From: CAZYMF01 sp964648215
Lineage (GTDB): Bacteria > Desulfobacterota > Binatia > HRBIN30 > JACQVA1
DNA: 64,000 nucleotides
Assembly: GCA_964648215.1 (NCBI GenBank)
Contig: CAZYMF010000003.1
Coordinates: forward strand, 9,635 to 73,634
Reading direction: 5' to 3'
The position numbers were made by a program, and so were the translations under genes. The notes under the pieces are model-generated. The model was not told the DNA's origin. It saw only the letters and a list, made by a program, of their open reading frames with translations, and did not search any database. Shown piece after piece: positions 56,151 through 64,000 of this stretch (positions are counted from its first letter, which is position 1; every line of letters starts with the position of its first letter).

Positions 56151-56951
56151 CACCGGTGTGCGGTGGTCAGCTACCGCCACCCGCGCCAGCCCCGGCAGGT
56201 CCGACATGATGCCGTCGACCCCGAGGGCGAGCAGGCGCTCCATTTCGTCGCGGTCGTTGATGGTCCAGGCGTGGATCTCGAGGCCCAGGCGGTGGGCGGC
56301 GGCCACGCTGTCGGCGGTGATCAGCTCGATGCCGTTGAAGCTCGGCGGGATCTGCAACGCGCGCCCGGCGGGGCGATAACCCCGGAAGTTGCTGCCGAGG
56401 CGGCCGATGAAGTCGACGACTTCGCCGGTGCTGAAGCTGGTGACGATGCGGTCGCCGACGACGCGGCGGATTTCGGTCATGATCGAGTCGTGCTCGGCCG
56501 CCAACAGGACGCGGTCGGCGCATCCCGCTTCGTCGACGAGGCGCACGACGGCCTCGACAATCGGCGGGTCCTCCTGCTTCACCTCGATGTTGAAGCGGGC
56601 TGCCGGGAAGCGGGCGAAGAGGCTGGCGAGAGTCGGGATGCGCACGCCCTGCCCGCGGTACGGATAGTGCCGTCCGTCCGTCGAGAAGCGGTAGCCGGCG
56701 TCGAGCCGCTCGAGCTCGGCGAGTGTGTGCTCGCGCGCCAGGCCGCTGCCGTCGGTGGTCCGATCCAAGGCCTCGTCGTGCAGCACCACGACGACACCGT
56801 CGCGCGTGCCATGGACATCGAGCTCGAGATAGGAGGCGCCGAGGGCGCTGGCAAGCGCGAAGGAAGGAAGAGTGTTCTCCGGCGCCAGGCCGGCCGCACC
56901 GCGATGGCCGAAGACACGAGGCCGCGCTTCTTCGAAGTAGTGCGAGGCCAT
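56142..56951 (-). CDS. Glycerophosphodiester phosphodiesterase
   Basis: 269 residues. The active site FGHRGAAGLAPENTLPSF (His, Arg) and LELDVHGTRDGVVVVLHDEALDRTTDGSG (Glu, Asp, His) are complete. The TIM barrel continues through FNIEVKQEDPP and LEIHAWTINDRDEMERLLALGVDGIMSDLP. There is no signal peptide, so it is cytosolic (UgpQ-like) and would hydrolyse deacylated phospholipids to glycerol-3-phosphate. Confidence 0.93.
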   Translation of the reverse strand: MASHYFEEARPRVFGHRGAAGLAPENTLPSFALASALGASYLELDVHGTRDGVVVVLHDEALDRTTDGSGLAREHTLAELERLDAGYRFSTDGRHYPYRGQGVRIPTLASLFARFPAARFNIEVKQEDPPIVEAVVRLVDEAGCADRVLLAAEHDSIMTEIRRVVGDRIVTSFSTGEVVDFIGRLGSNFRGYRPAGRALQIPPSFNGIELITADSVAAAHRLGLEIHAWTINDRDEMERLLALGVDGIMSDLPGLARVAVADHRTPVSG

Positions 56952-56972
56952 CGTGGAGCTTGCGTACCCCGG

Positions 56973-58286
56973 CTACTGGGTGAGAGACACGATGCCCAGA
57001 CGGCGCGACGGCGGCAACGAGGCCAGCATCACCGGCTCGACCGGAGCCGCCGACGGCGACCGAGGAGCGCTGGCCAGTCGTTGCAGCAAGGCGAGCTTGG
57101 CGACCTCGAACCGGTGCATGTCGGGAACGTGGCGCCGCAACGTCACCTGTGCCGTCAGCGGGTTGAGGTACTTGCCGTTACGGAAGAGCGCGAAGTGAAG
57201 GTGTGGACCCGTAGCCAGTCCGGTCTGCCCGACCCAGCCGATCACCTGCCCCTGCCGCACCTCGGTGCCCCGCCGCAGCCCGCGCGCGACAGCACGAAGA
57301 TGCGAGTACGTGGTAACCAGGCCACCGCCGTGCTGAAGCGCCACCTGGTTTCCGAAGTCGCCCTCCCAGCCGGCGTGGGTCACCACGCCGTCGCCGGCCG
57401 CGCGCACCGGGGTCCCGGCCGGAGCGGCGAAATCGACGCCGTTGTGGGGCCGCGTCCGCTTCAAAATCGGATGGAAACGCCGGTGCGAGAACACGGAGCT
57501 GATGCGCGTGAACTCCACCGGGTAGCGCAGGAAGTTCTGCGCCAGGACGCGTCCGTCGCCGTCGACGTAAGTGCCTTCGATCCCGTCGTCGTAGTAGAAG
57601 GCCTGGACAACGCGGCGCCTGCTGTAAATCTGCACGGCCAGGACGCGGCCTGGCGTCAAGGGGCGCCCATCGGCGGTGACGCGGCGCTCGTAGACCACAC
57701 GAAAGCGGTCGCCCGGCTGAACGCGGCGAAAGTCGAACTCCCACCCCAGAATGTCCACCATCTGGGAAATGACCCGGTCAGGGATGCCCGCACGCATCGC
57801 CGCTCGGTGCAGGTTCTTCTCGATCACCCCCTGCGCGCTTACGGCCGAAACCCGGACATCGATCGGCTCGGTGCGTCCACGCAGCCGCTTGTCGTCGCGT
57901 TCGACCACCACCCGTTTCTGCTCGTCGAGGTCGTAGCTCAGGACCATCAGCCGGTGCGACCGATCGAACTGCAGCGACAGCAGCCGCTCCGGCAGCAGCG
58001 ATATCTCCCCCGCCGTGCGGCGCATCACCAAGGTCCAATTGGCTCTCTCCCGGGGAGATAGGCCGTTGCCCTTCAGGATGCCAGTCAGGGTCTCGCCCGG
58101 TCGCACGATGTGCCGGGTCGTTTGCAGGCTCACGGGGGTGGAACGAGGCGCGATGCGGGCGCGGGGACTGTGGTGCCGACGATCCGGACGCCGACTCGCC
58201 GCGGCCGGCACGCTACAGAGCAGGACACCGACCATCACCCCCCACCAGGCTGATGCCGGTCGAAAGCTGCCTTGAAGCTGTCTCAC
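56973..58286 (-). CDS. M23-family peptidoglycan endopeptidase, riboswitch-controlled
   Basis: 437 residues from GTG at 58286, with AGGGAG ~9 bases upstream. An N-terminal hydrophobic signal (WWGVMVGVLLCSVPAAA) is followed by a LysM/OapA-like segment (IVRPGETLTGILKGNGL) and a central domain. The M23 (LytM) domain is at ~290-390: RPHNGVDFAAPAGTPV, TTYSHLRAVARG and ATGPHLHFALFRNG hold the H/D/HxH zinc site. The domain order resembles MepM-type cross-link hydrolases. Its leader (58371-58510) is a ydaO-type riboswitch, so expression is probably c-di-AMP dependent. Confidence 0.93.
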   Translation of the reverse strand: MRQLQGSFRPASAWWGVMVGVLLCSVPAAASRRPDRRHHSPRARIAPRSTPVSLQTTRHIVRPGETLTGILKGNGLSPRERANWTLVMRRTAGEISLLPERLLSLQFDRSHRLMVLSYDLDEQKRVVVERDDKRLRGRTEPIDVRVSAVSAQGVIEKNLHRAAMRAGIPDRVISQMVDILGWEFDFRRVQPGDRFRVVYERRVTADGRPLTPGRVLAVQIYSRRRVVQAFYYDDGIEGTYVDGDGRVLAQNFLRYPVEFTRISSVFSHRRFHPILKRTRPHNGVDFAAPAGTPVRAAGDGVVTHAGWEGDFGNQVALQHGGGLVTTYSHLRAVARGLRRGTEVRQGQVIGWVGQTGLATGPHLHFALFRNGKYLNPLTAQVTLRRHVPDMHRFEVAKLALLQRLASAPRSPSAAPVEPVMLASLPPSRRLGIVSLTQ

Positions 58287-58598
58287 CCTCGCGCTCCCTT
58301 CCGCGACATACCAGGAGAGAGGCTCCGCCGATCATGCCCCACGCGGCCGCCAACTGCGCGAAGCAGCTTGGCGCCTCTCCTTGAAGGCCTGCGAAGTTAG
58401 CTGACGGGTTCGGGCTCAAAGAGTTGCCCTTCCCGAGGCCCACCGCCCCGGGATGCACCCCAACAAACTTGGGTCCTCCGCTCCCCTATTTTCGGGGATT
58501 CGGCCTATGTCGCCCGATTCGTGTAGCGAGCTTCGGGGATGGAATCAAGCTGATATTGCAGTTTGGTGAAATTTGCTTTTGCCATCTTGTGAAAGGGC
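58287..58598. other. 312-base intergenic region with the riboswitch leader
   Basis: This region lies between the GalT-like gene and the M23 gene, both on the minus strand. It contains the ydaO-type leader and, downstream on the same strand, an expression-platform hairpin (58348-58372). The part nearest GalT (58511-58598) is comparatively AT-rich and probably holds the M23 promoter. Confidence 0.6.
58371..58510 (-). ncRNA. c-di-AMP riboswitch (ydaO/yuaA type)
   Basis: The minus-strand RNA carries the conserved landmarks in order: GCGGAGGACCCA (58470-58481), TTGGGGTGCATCC (58451-58463), CCCGAACCCGTCAGCTAAC (58396-58414) and TTCGCAGGC followed by AAGGAGAGGC at the 3' side. B. subtilis ydaO has the same string of elements, including GTCAGCTAAC. 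The leader ends 85 bases ahead of the M23 start codon. Downstream, GCCTCTCTCC could pair with GGAGAGGC, giving a switch. This type of riboswitch is usually OFF at high c-di-AMP. Confidence 0.9.
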
Positions 58599-59633
58599 TC
58601 AGCCGGCCGGGCGAGAGCTCGCGGCGGTCCCCGCGCCGAGGAGCGTCGAGGGCAGGTTCAACGTGCCGCCGATGGCCGAGTACGGGAAGTGCCGGGCGTT
58701 GACGTGCGCGTGCAGTGGCACACCCGGACCGTCGTGGATCTCGTAGTCGAGCGGCAACGGCCCGAGCAACTGCAACACCCCGAGCAGCAGATCGGCGAAC
58801 ACGTCGAGCTGAGCCGCGGGCAGATCCGCCAAACGTCCGCGATAGGTCGGGCAGACGACGTCGTAGCTGCGCGGGAACGTCCCGAAAGGGCAGAAGTAGG
58901 AAACCCAGCCGTCGCGCCGTTCGAGCAGGAACCCCTCCCCGTCGAGGAAGCTGACGATGTCGTCCCACAACCCGGGCTGCGCCGCCAACGACGCCGCCTC
59001 GAGCTCGATCGGGGCGAAGGGCACGTCCGAGCCGATCACCTGGGTGTGGACGTGCGGCTGCGAGGCGCCCGACTCGCGCCCCTGATTCTTGCGCACCAGC
59101 ACCGCGGCAACCGCGGGATTGCGAGATGCACGACGAGTCACCTCCACCGCCGCGCGGAGAAGCGCGCGAAACTGCGCCGGGGGAAGCATGGCCGTGTAGA
59201 GGATGTCCTCGTGACCGCGAGCATCGTCGGCGAAGTGCCGCGGATCCTCGACGACGACGTACGACTCGTTGCGACCGCCGGTGCAGCACTCGGGCAAGCG
59301 CGGAACGATGTTGTAGAAGGAGCGAATGATCCAGTCCCGCCCCGGTTGCTCCGGAAAGACCTCGGCGGCGTCCACCCGCAGGACCTCCTCCATGGTTCGC
59401 TCTTCGTTGCCCGGGCAGAAGACGCAGTCACGCCGCGCCTGCTCCAGTTCCAGGCGGCGCTGCCCCTCCGCCGCGTGCGGGTCGGGCAGGACCGGCTGCA
59501 ACGCCGCCTCCTGTGCCCGTCGCATGAAGCCGCTGCGCTTGCGGTGAACGTGAGTGAAGTAGGTGATCACGCGAGTGAAGGGATTGCGCACCCACACCAG
59601 CTGATCGCCGTCCTTCCGGTACTCGATGGCCAT
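58599..59633 (-). CDS. galT: Galactose-1-phosphate uridylyltransferase-like (HIT superfamily)
   Basis: 344 residues. The N-terminal CVFCPGNEERTMEEVL contains the CxxC zinc pair typical of GalT. The nucleotidyl-acceptor region is RESGASQPHVHTQVIG (HxHxQ with the catalytic His), and the second site is PLHAHVNARHFPYSAIGG. It transfers UMP between UDP-glucose and galactose-1-phosphate if it is a true GalT. Divergent members are used for other sugar nucleotides, so the symbol is tentative. The GT39 gene precedes it in the same direction, 68 bases away. Confidence 0.8.
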   Translation of the reverse strand: MAIEYRKDGDQLVWVRNPFTRVITYFTHVHRKRSGFMRRAQEAALQPVLPDPHAAEGQRRLELEQARRDCVFCPGNEERTMEEVLRVDAAEVFPEQPGRDWIIRSFYNIVPRLPECCTGGRNESYVVVEDPRHFADDARGHEDILYTAMLPPAQFRALLRAAVEVTRRASRNPAVAAVLVRKNQGRESGASQPHVHTQVIGSDVPFAPIELEAASLAAQPGLWDDIVSFLDGEGFLLERRDGWVSYFCPFGTFPRSYDVVCPTYRGRLADLPAAQLDVFADLLLGVLQLLGPLPLDYEIHDGPGVPLHAHVNARHFPYSAIGGTLNLPSTLLGAGTAASSRPAG

Positions 59634-59701
59634 GGCTGCGACGTAGGTTGCCAGGGAGGCGCCGGCCGATCAAACGCGCCGCGGCAAGAAGGTCATCCCC
59701 G

Positions 59702-61375
59702 TCAAGGGCGGTCGTTCGCAACGAGCCAGCGGCTGCCGCTGTGCGCCAGGATCCAGAACGGCTCGGGCACGGCACCCTTGATCGCCGACCGCTCCGCCAG
59801 CGGATCGGAAACCAAGAACACGTGTCGTTCGTCCCACATGCGCTCGAGCTCCGCGCGCGACACGAAGAGCTCCGACTGATGCGGCTCCAGGTACGGAGGT
59901 GCCGTGAAGCCCTGCGGACGCAGCACCCACCACTTGCGTCGGGTGTAGAAGAGCAGGCCCGCGATGCTCTGGTACTCCGTCGGCGCCTCGTAGACCAGCG
60001 TGTCGCTGTCCGCGGCGAGCCTGGCGACTACCGCCGCCAAGGGAGCGCTCGAGTCGACGGGCGCGATCAAAACGAGCCCGCGGTGCATGACGGGGACGAT
60101 CGCCAACATCACCACCATCAGCGGCAGCGGGGCCAGGGCCGGACGAACGCTGAGGATCACCGCGGCCAAGGCCGCCCCCGCGAACACAATCCCCGCCGTA
60201 TGCGCCAGGGCGGGCAGCTGCTTGGCCGGCTCGAGCCAATCCGCCGTCACCATCTCGTGCGGCAGGAAGAAAGGCGCCACGACGCCGAACAACAGCAGCG
60301 GCAGCAGATGTGCCCCGGCCAGCAGACGCTGCGAACGATCGAGCCGCGACAAGACGCAACCGATGAGCAGCGCGCACGCCGGCAGCGCGGGAATCGAGTA
60401 GTGCTCCAGCCGCGAGGATGTCGCCGAAAACAGCAACAGCACCGCCCCGGCCCAGCCCAGCAGGAGACCGCCCGCCCAGCGCTCCTCGCGCGAGCCCGCT
60501 CGAGTCCAGGCCCGCGCCACGGCGAGCGGCAGAAACAAGGTCCAGGGAAAGAGCCGGAAGCCGAAAATGCCCCAGAACTGCCACAGGGGAATGCCTTCGG
60601 AGTCCCGCGGCAGCTTGCGGTCGAGAAAGAAGAGCAGATGCTGATTCACGATGTAGTCCCAGGCGAACCCGGGATGCTGCCAGGCCACGACGACGTGCCA
60701 GGGAACCACGAGCGCAACGAACAACCACCAGGCTCGCGGGTGGGCCAGCGTCCGCAACAGACGGTAGTCGCCGGAGGCGAGCACCGCCGCGGCGACGGCG
60801 GCCGCCGGGACCAACAGCCCAACCATGCCCTTCGCCAGCAGCGCCACGGCGAGCGCCACTTGCCAGCCGATCAACGCGCCGCGGGCCCGCGGCCGCGCCG
60901 CCAGACGGGTGGCCGCCAGCAGCGCGCCGGCAATCCCCGCCGTCAGCAGCAGATCCGGCCGAACGGTGCGCGCCTCCAGGAGGATTCCCCCCGTCGTCAG
61001 CAGCACCGCCGCACCGTACCAGGCCGCCCGTGCGTCCCAGAGGATACCACCCAGCCGCCAGATGATGAGCAGCAACACCAGCGCCGTCAAAACGCCGGGA
61101 AGCCGCGCCGCGAGCTCGTTGACGCCGAACACCTCGAACGAAGCGCCGATCAGCCAGTAGGACAACGGTGGCTTGTTGAGGAACAGCACATAGTCGAGCT
61201 GCGGGCTGAGCCACTGGCCGGTCTCCACCATTTCACGCGCCACCTCGGCGTACTGCGCGTCGTTGGGATCGTCGAACAGGGCCGGCGTACCGAGGCGGAA
61301 AGAGTAGGCCCAGCACGCGGCCAACAGGAGGAGCCAGATCGCCAGGCGAGGCGGTGCCGGTCGCAACGATGTCAT
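59702..61375 (-). CDS. Glycosyltransferase family 39 (ArnT/PMT-like) membrane protein
   Basis: 557 residues with about 12 membrane segments. The first periplasmic loop has FDDPNDAQYAEVAREMVETGQWLSPQLDYVLFLNKPPLSYWL, the catalytic DD/E motif and KPP of ArnT-type enzymes (FDEPRYA... NKPPL). Such enzymes move sugars such as L-Ara4N or mannose from a lipid carrier onto lipid A or proteins. The C-terminal ~120 residues form a soluble domain. It lies between the sirtuin gene and the GalT-like gene. Confidence 0.9.
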   Translation of the reverse strand: MTSLRPAPPRLAIWLLLLAACWAYSFRLGTPALFDDPNDAQYAEVAREMVETGQWLSPQLDYVLFLNKPPLSYWLIGASFEVFGVNELAARLPGVLTALVLLLIIWRLGGILWDARAAWYGAAVLLTTGGILLEARTVRPDLLLTAGIAGALLAATRLAARPRARGALIGWQVALAVALLAKGMVGLLVPAAAVAAAVLASGDYRLLRTLAHPRAWWLFVALVVPWHVVVAWQHPGFAWDYIVNQHLLFFLDRKLPRDSEGIPLWQFWGIFGFRLFPWTLFLPLAVARAWTRAGSREERWAGGLLLGWAGAVLLLFSATSSRLEHYSIPALPACALLIGCVLSRLDRSQRLLAGAHLLPLLLFGVVAPFFLPHEMVTADWLEPAKQLPALAHTAGIVFAGAALAAVILSVRPALAPLPLMVVMLAIVPVMHRGLVLIAPVDSSAPLAAVVARLAADSDTLVYEAPTEYQSIAGLLFYTRRKWWVLRPQGFTAPPYLEPHQSELFVSRAELERMWDERHVFLVSDPLAERSAIKGAVPEPFWILAHSGSRWLVANDRP

Positions 61376-61394
61376 GGCCGGAGAGAGGGAAAGC

Positions 61395-62183
61395 TCAGAG
61401 CGCTCGCCGTGCCTTCACCCGCGCCACCAGCTGCGAGAGAATCATCGCCGCCGGTCCGGCCAGCGTAATCGCACACAGGGACGAGATCTCGCTCTCGTAC
61501 GGATTCACCTCGATCAGGGCGCCGTCGCGCTGCCGGACCGAGATCGGGAACTGCGCCGCCGGGTAGACCGTGGCCGACGTACCGGCCACCAGCATGCAGT
61601 CGGCCCGCTCGCTCTCCTCGAAGCACATCGCCAGCACGTCCTCGGGGATGGGCTCGCCGAAGGAGACGGTGTCGCTCTTCAAAATGCCGCCACAGCGCGG
61701 GCAGCGCGGCGGCAGCTCCGCCAGCGAGATCTCCTCCCGCGGGAATCGCACCGCGCACTCGATGCAGCGCACCAGCCGGTAGTTGCCATGGATCTCCGCA
61801 ACCCGCCGGCTGCCGGCGGCGCGGTGCAGGTCATCGACGTTCTGCGTGATCAGGCACCGGAGAACACCGCACTCCTCCAGCTCGGCCAGGGCATGGTGGC
61901 CCGGGTTGGGGCCCGCCCGCTGCAAGGTCTCCCACAGCTCGCGCAGCGGACCGCGCGGCGACAGTCGTTCCTCCCAGGACCGCTTCGGGTCGGCCAGGAA
62001 ACGCTGGTAGCCATTCAGCGGCGGCTCGCCGTGTTTGGTCCACAGGCCTCCCGGGCCGCGAAAGGGAGGGATGCCGCTCTCCACCGACAGTCCGGCTCCG
62101 GTCAGCGCCACGACGTATCGGGCCGAGACCAGCATCGCCGCGGCGCGGTCGATATCCTCCCCCAACCTTTCGGTCGCACCCAT
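61395..62183 (-). CDS. cobB: NAD-dependent protein deacylase (sirtuin)
   Basis: 262 residues. NAD-binding segments are VVALTGAGLSVESGIPPFRG and LITQNVDDLHRAAGS. The catalytic His is in VAEIHGNYRLVRC. The Zn module is CIEC and CPRC around 156-180 (C-x2-C ... C-x2-C), and FGEPIPEDVL and VAGTSATVYPAAQ complete the fold. It removes acetyl or other acyl groups from lysines. The ArnT-like gene follows with a 19-base gap on the same strand, so they may form an operon. Confidence 0.95.
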   Translation of the reverse strand: MGATERLGEDIDRAAAMLVSARYVVALTGAGLSVESGIPPFRGPGGLWTKHGEPPLNGYQRFLADPKRSWEERLSPRGPLRELWETLQRAGPNPGHHALAELEECGVLRCLITQNVDDLHRAAGSRRVAEIHGNYRLVRCIECAVRFPREEISLAELPPRCPRCGGILKSDTVSFGEPIPEDVLAMCFEESERADCMLVAGTSATVYPAAQFPISVRQRDGALIEVNPYESEISSLCAITLAGPAAMILSQLVARVKARRAL

Positions 62184-62245
62184 GGAACTTTCGAACCCGC
62201 CACGTTGAGCCCGGCGGAGCGATGAAGTATAGAGAGCGCTACCGA

Positions 62246-62251
62246 ATTATA
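62246..62251 (-). promoter_or_regulatory. Candidate -10 box for the sirtuin gene
   Basis: The minus strand reads TATAAT, ~60 bases ahead of the cobB start, in an otherwise GC-rich stretch. No matching -35 hexamer was found. On the plus strand the same site gives TTATAC, which could serve the small secreted gene instead. Confidence 0.3.
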
Positions 62252-62307
62252 CAACGCTGTGCCGGCCGAGCGTGGCAGGGCGCAGTCAGCGGGAGGAGTC
62301 ATTGCCA

Positions 62308-62859
62308 ATGAGGATGGGCTACTTCAAGCAGATTACGATGGCTCTGCTTCTCATCTCGTCGTCGGCTTTCGCCGTGAACATCACGGACGCGCAACGCCTC
62401 AAGGATCCGGACGGGAAGACCCTCGCCCTTCTGCTCGTCTGCAACCAGTGCAAGGAGCCTGGTCCCGGCTTCAGCGAGAAGTGCCCGACAGGGGTTCCCG
62501 AAGGCTACTTCGGTGGCGAGCCCTGCGGCGATTGTCTGATGAAGTCGAACTACGGCAAACGCATCGGCTATCCGTACGATCTCCTCATCAAGGGCCAGCT
62601 CAACGATCCGCAGGGGAAACCCCTCGATTCCCAGTTCGTGCGGCTGATTCTGCCCAACGGATGGAGCGTCACCAGCCGCACCACCAAGGAGGGCAAGTTC
62701 CGTCTGATATTGGGCGCCACCGAGGACCGGCGCGCGAACACACCTCTGACCAAGGATGTAGGGACCTTCACGTTCGAGCGCACCAAAGGGAAAGACAAGG
62801 CCTTCACCATCTTCATGCTGCCGGAGCAGTACAAGCGCTGTCGCCCCGGGGACAAATAG
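62308..62859 (+). CDS. Small secreted Cys-containing hypothetical protein
   Basis: 183 residues from ATG at 62308 (GGGAGGAG ~9 bases upstream; TTG at 62302 possible). A signal peptide (MALLLISSSAFAVN) precedes a Cys-rich segment: LLVCNQCKEPGPGFSEKCP and GEPCGDCLMKSNYG, with two CxxC pairs. The C-terminal half (YDLLIKGQLNDPQGKPLDSQFVRL, TKEGKFRLILG) looks like a carboxypeptidase-regulatory or CNA-B-like beta domain. A metal- or heme-binding extracytoplasmic protein is possible. I do not recognise the family. Confidence 0.65.
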   Translation: MRMGYFKQITMALLLISSSAFAVNITDAQRLKDPDGKTLALLLVCNQCKEPGPGFSEKCPTGVPEGYFGGEPCGDCLMKSNYGKRIGYPYDLLIKGQLNDPQGKPLDSQFVRLILPNGWSVTSRTTKEGKFRLILGATEDRRANTPLTKDVGTFTFERTKGKDKAFTIFMLPEQYKRCRPGDK

Positions 62860-62906
62860 CGGCTCTTGCCAGCCTGTCCGCGCCACCGTAAGGTAGGTCA
62901 GCGGGC

Positions 62907-64000
62907 ATGACATCACCTCGGATCGCCGCCCTGGCTGCCGGGCTGAGACACGACCAGGTTCAGCAGGCAGCCTACCCGGTACTGGTTCTGCGCGTCCTCG
63001 AGGGGCTCGCCTGCTGGGTTCTGTTCAACGAGATTTTCCTGATTCACGTCCGCGTCGGCGAGCCGTGGATCGTGCACGCCGCTTTTCTGGTCTATTTCGC
63101 GGTGAACCTGTTCGTCGCCCTGCAGTACCACGCGGGCCGCGTGACCGTGGGATTGGCGCTGCTGGATGTCTGCGGCAACCTGATCCCGGTTTCCCTGGTG
63201 ATCGCGGCTTCCGGCGGCATCGCCAGCCCGATCGCCCTCATCTTCATGGTGAAGATGTTCAGCTACGCGTTCATCTTCGGCCCCGAATGCGGCGTGCTCG
63301 GCATTGTGATCGGCCTCGCCAGCCTGGCCTTGGTGTTGTTGACGCCGAGCTTGGGACTGGGCTCGATGGTGCCCGTGGCGGCGCTTCCGCCCGAGGTGGA
63401 GCGCCGCGTCACCCTGCTCGTGCGCGCGCTGGTTCTGGTGATCGCCTGCGGCGGAGCCGCCCACTTTCTGCTGCAGGCGAGCTCGAAGGAGGCTCTGGCG
63501 CGGCAGGAGATTGCGCGGGCCAGGGAAGTCGCCGATCGCCAGCGCGCCAGCGCCAGCGTCACCGGAGCGCTGCTGGCGGTGAGCGAGGCAGTCAGCCGGC
63601 TGACACGCCTCGATGACATCCTCGACAAAGTCGTCGAGGTCGTCCCCCGCGTTCTGTCGGTGGACTACTGCAGTGTGTTCCTCTGGCGCGAGGACAGCGG
63701 CGTGTACGCCGGCGCCGCCGCCGCCGGCCTGGAGCAACAGATCGCGAACCAGTTCAAGGCCATGCGCCTGCGGCCCGACGAGGTGCCCGATCTCGAGTGG
63801 GTGCGCCACTTGGGGCACTGCGCCATGGTGTCCCCGAGCACCTGGCCGTCCCCGAGCGCGCCGCCGGTTCCCACGGTCCTGATCGCCCCGCTCCTGAGCG
63901 GCGGCCATTTCTTCGGCGTGCTGCAGCTGGCGCGCCGCGGCGGCGGCGCCGCGTTCACTCAGGGAGACCTGAAGATTGCCGACGGCGTCGCCGGTCAGAC
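62907..64000 (+). CDS. Membrane sensor protein with GAF domain (3' end missing)
   Basis: 364 codons from ATG at 62907 are visible and the frame runs off the window. About five to six membrane segments (PVLVLRVLEGLACWVLFNEI, AFLVYFAVNLFVALQY, LDVCGNLIPVSLVIAASGG, GVLGIVIGLASLALVLL) form a sensor-like N-terminus. A coiled segment follows, and a GAF domain begins near 225 (SRLTRLDDILDKVVEVVPRVL, DYCSVFLWREDSG, VLIAPLLSGGHFFGVLQLA). A histidine kinase, PP2C phosphatase or GGDEF output is expected after the edge. Confidence 0.75.
   Translation, partial: MTSPRIAALAAGLRHDQVQQAAYPVLVLRVLEGLACWVLFNEIFLIHVRVGEPWIVHAAFLVYFAVNLFVALQYHAGRVTVGLALLDVCGNLIPVSLVIAASGGIASPIALIFMVKMFSYAFIFGPECGVLGIVIGLASLALVLLTPSLGLGSMVPVAALPPEVERRVTLLVRALVLVIACGGAAHFLLQASSKEALARQEIARAREVADRQRASASVTGALLAVSEAVSRLTRLDDILDKVVEVVPRVLSVDYCSVFLWREDSGVYAGAAAAGLEQQIANQFKAMRLRPDEVPDLEWVRHLGHCAMVSPSTWPSPSAPPVPTVLIAPLLSGGHFFGVLQLARRGGGAAFTQGDLKIADGVAGQ

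Noticed and set aside
58213..58458. A small minus-strand open frame over the M23 leader
   Set aside because: It lies on top of the conserved riboswitch blocks, has no protein-like features, and shares no frame with the M23 gene.

Overview
The window is 64 kb of GC-rich bacterial DNA with a Gram-negative gene set: lptC-lptA-lptB, a TolQ/TolR-type motor, many lipoproteins, and the rpoN-hpf-ptsN-rapZ-HPr block. The gene mix includes two DUF1329 loci, an LLM flavin oxidoreductase, DUF6502, a glutaryl-CoA-type dehydrogenase, a deoxyhypusine-synthase-like protein, phosphatidylcholine synthase and a Chp-like chemosensory operon. It suggests a delta-proteobacterial or Binatota/Myxococcota-like lineage, probably an environmental or metagenome-assembled genome. 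That placement is inference; there is no rRNA in the window. A 100-N scaffold gap lies at 49661-49760, and genes are cut at both edges.

Layout. 1-168 is the tail of an FAD monooxygenase. 200-4806 (minus) is a four-gene ExbB-ExbD-VWA-TPR operon. 5.1-12.7 kb holds single genes: a flavin oxidoreductase, a zinc-ribbon protein, DUF6502, a degenerate metallo-beta-lactamase-fold lipoprotein, PAC2, FAH, a beta-helix lipoprotein and a LysR regulator. The regulator is divergent from an acyl-CoA dehydrogenase (12.9-14.1 kb). 14.5-16.6 kb is a membrane pyrophosphatase. 17.2-20.9 kb (minus) is a Gld-like ABC operon. 21-23.1 kb has an M48 protease, phosphatidylcholine synthase and a cold-shock gene with a clear terminator. 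23.5-29.1 kb (plus) is the LPS-export, sigma-54 and nitrogen-PTS cluster. 29.2-33.4 kb (minus) has a PBP-activator-like lipoprotein, a DUF1329 gene and the wreck of a second DUF1329 gene.

33.9-49.7 kb is one long chemosensory operon: CheW-DUF4388, a receiver/pseudo-receiver protein, PilH-like, CheW, MCP, CheR, a CheA hybrid with three Hpt domains, CheB, and a giant coiled-coil protein ending in receiver-like domains. The tight spacing suggests one transcription unit, perhaps from a candidate sigma-54 promoter just upstream.

49.8-64 kb holds BolA, a Bcp-type peroxiredoxin with an in-frame UGA at the peroxidatic cysteine (probable selenoprotein), a DUF4412-like secreted protein, a hotdog dehydratase, a YdjC-type deacetylase, a deoxyhypusine-synthase-like protein, a CysQ-like phosphatase, a glycerophosphodiesterase, and an M23 peptidase preceded by a ydaO-type c-di-AMP riboswitch. 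GalT-like, GT39, sirtuin, a small secreted protein and a truncated GAF sensor follow.

The strongest unusual signals are the UGA-containing peroxiredoxin, the c-di-AMP riboswitch on a cell-wall hydrolase, the degenerated DUF1329 duplicate, and the pseudo-receiver/coiled-coil proteins bracketing the chemosensory core.
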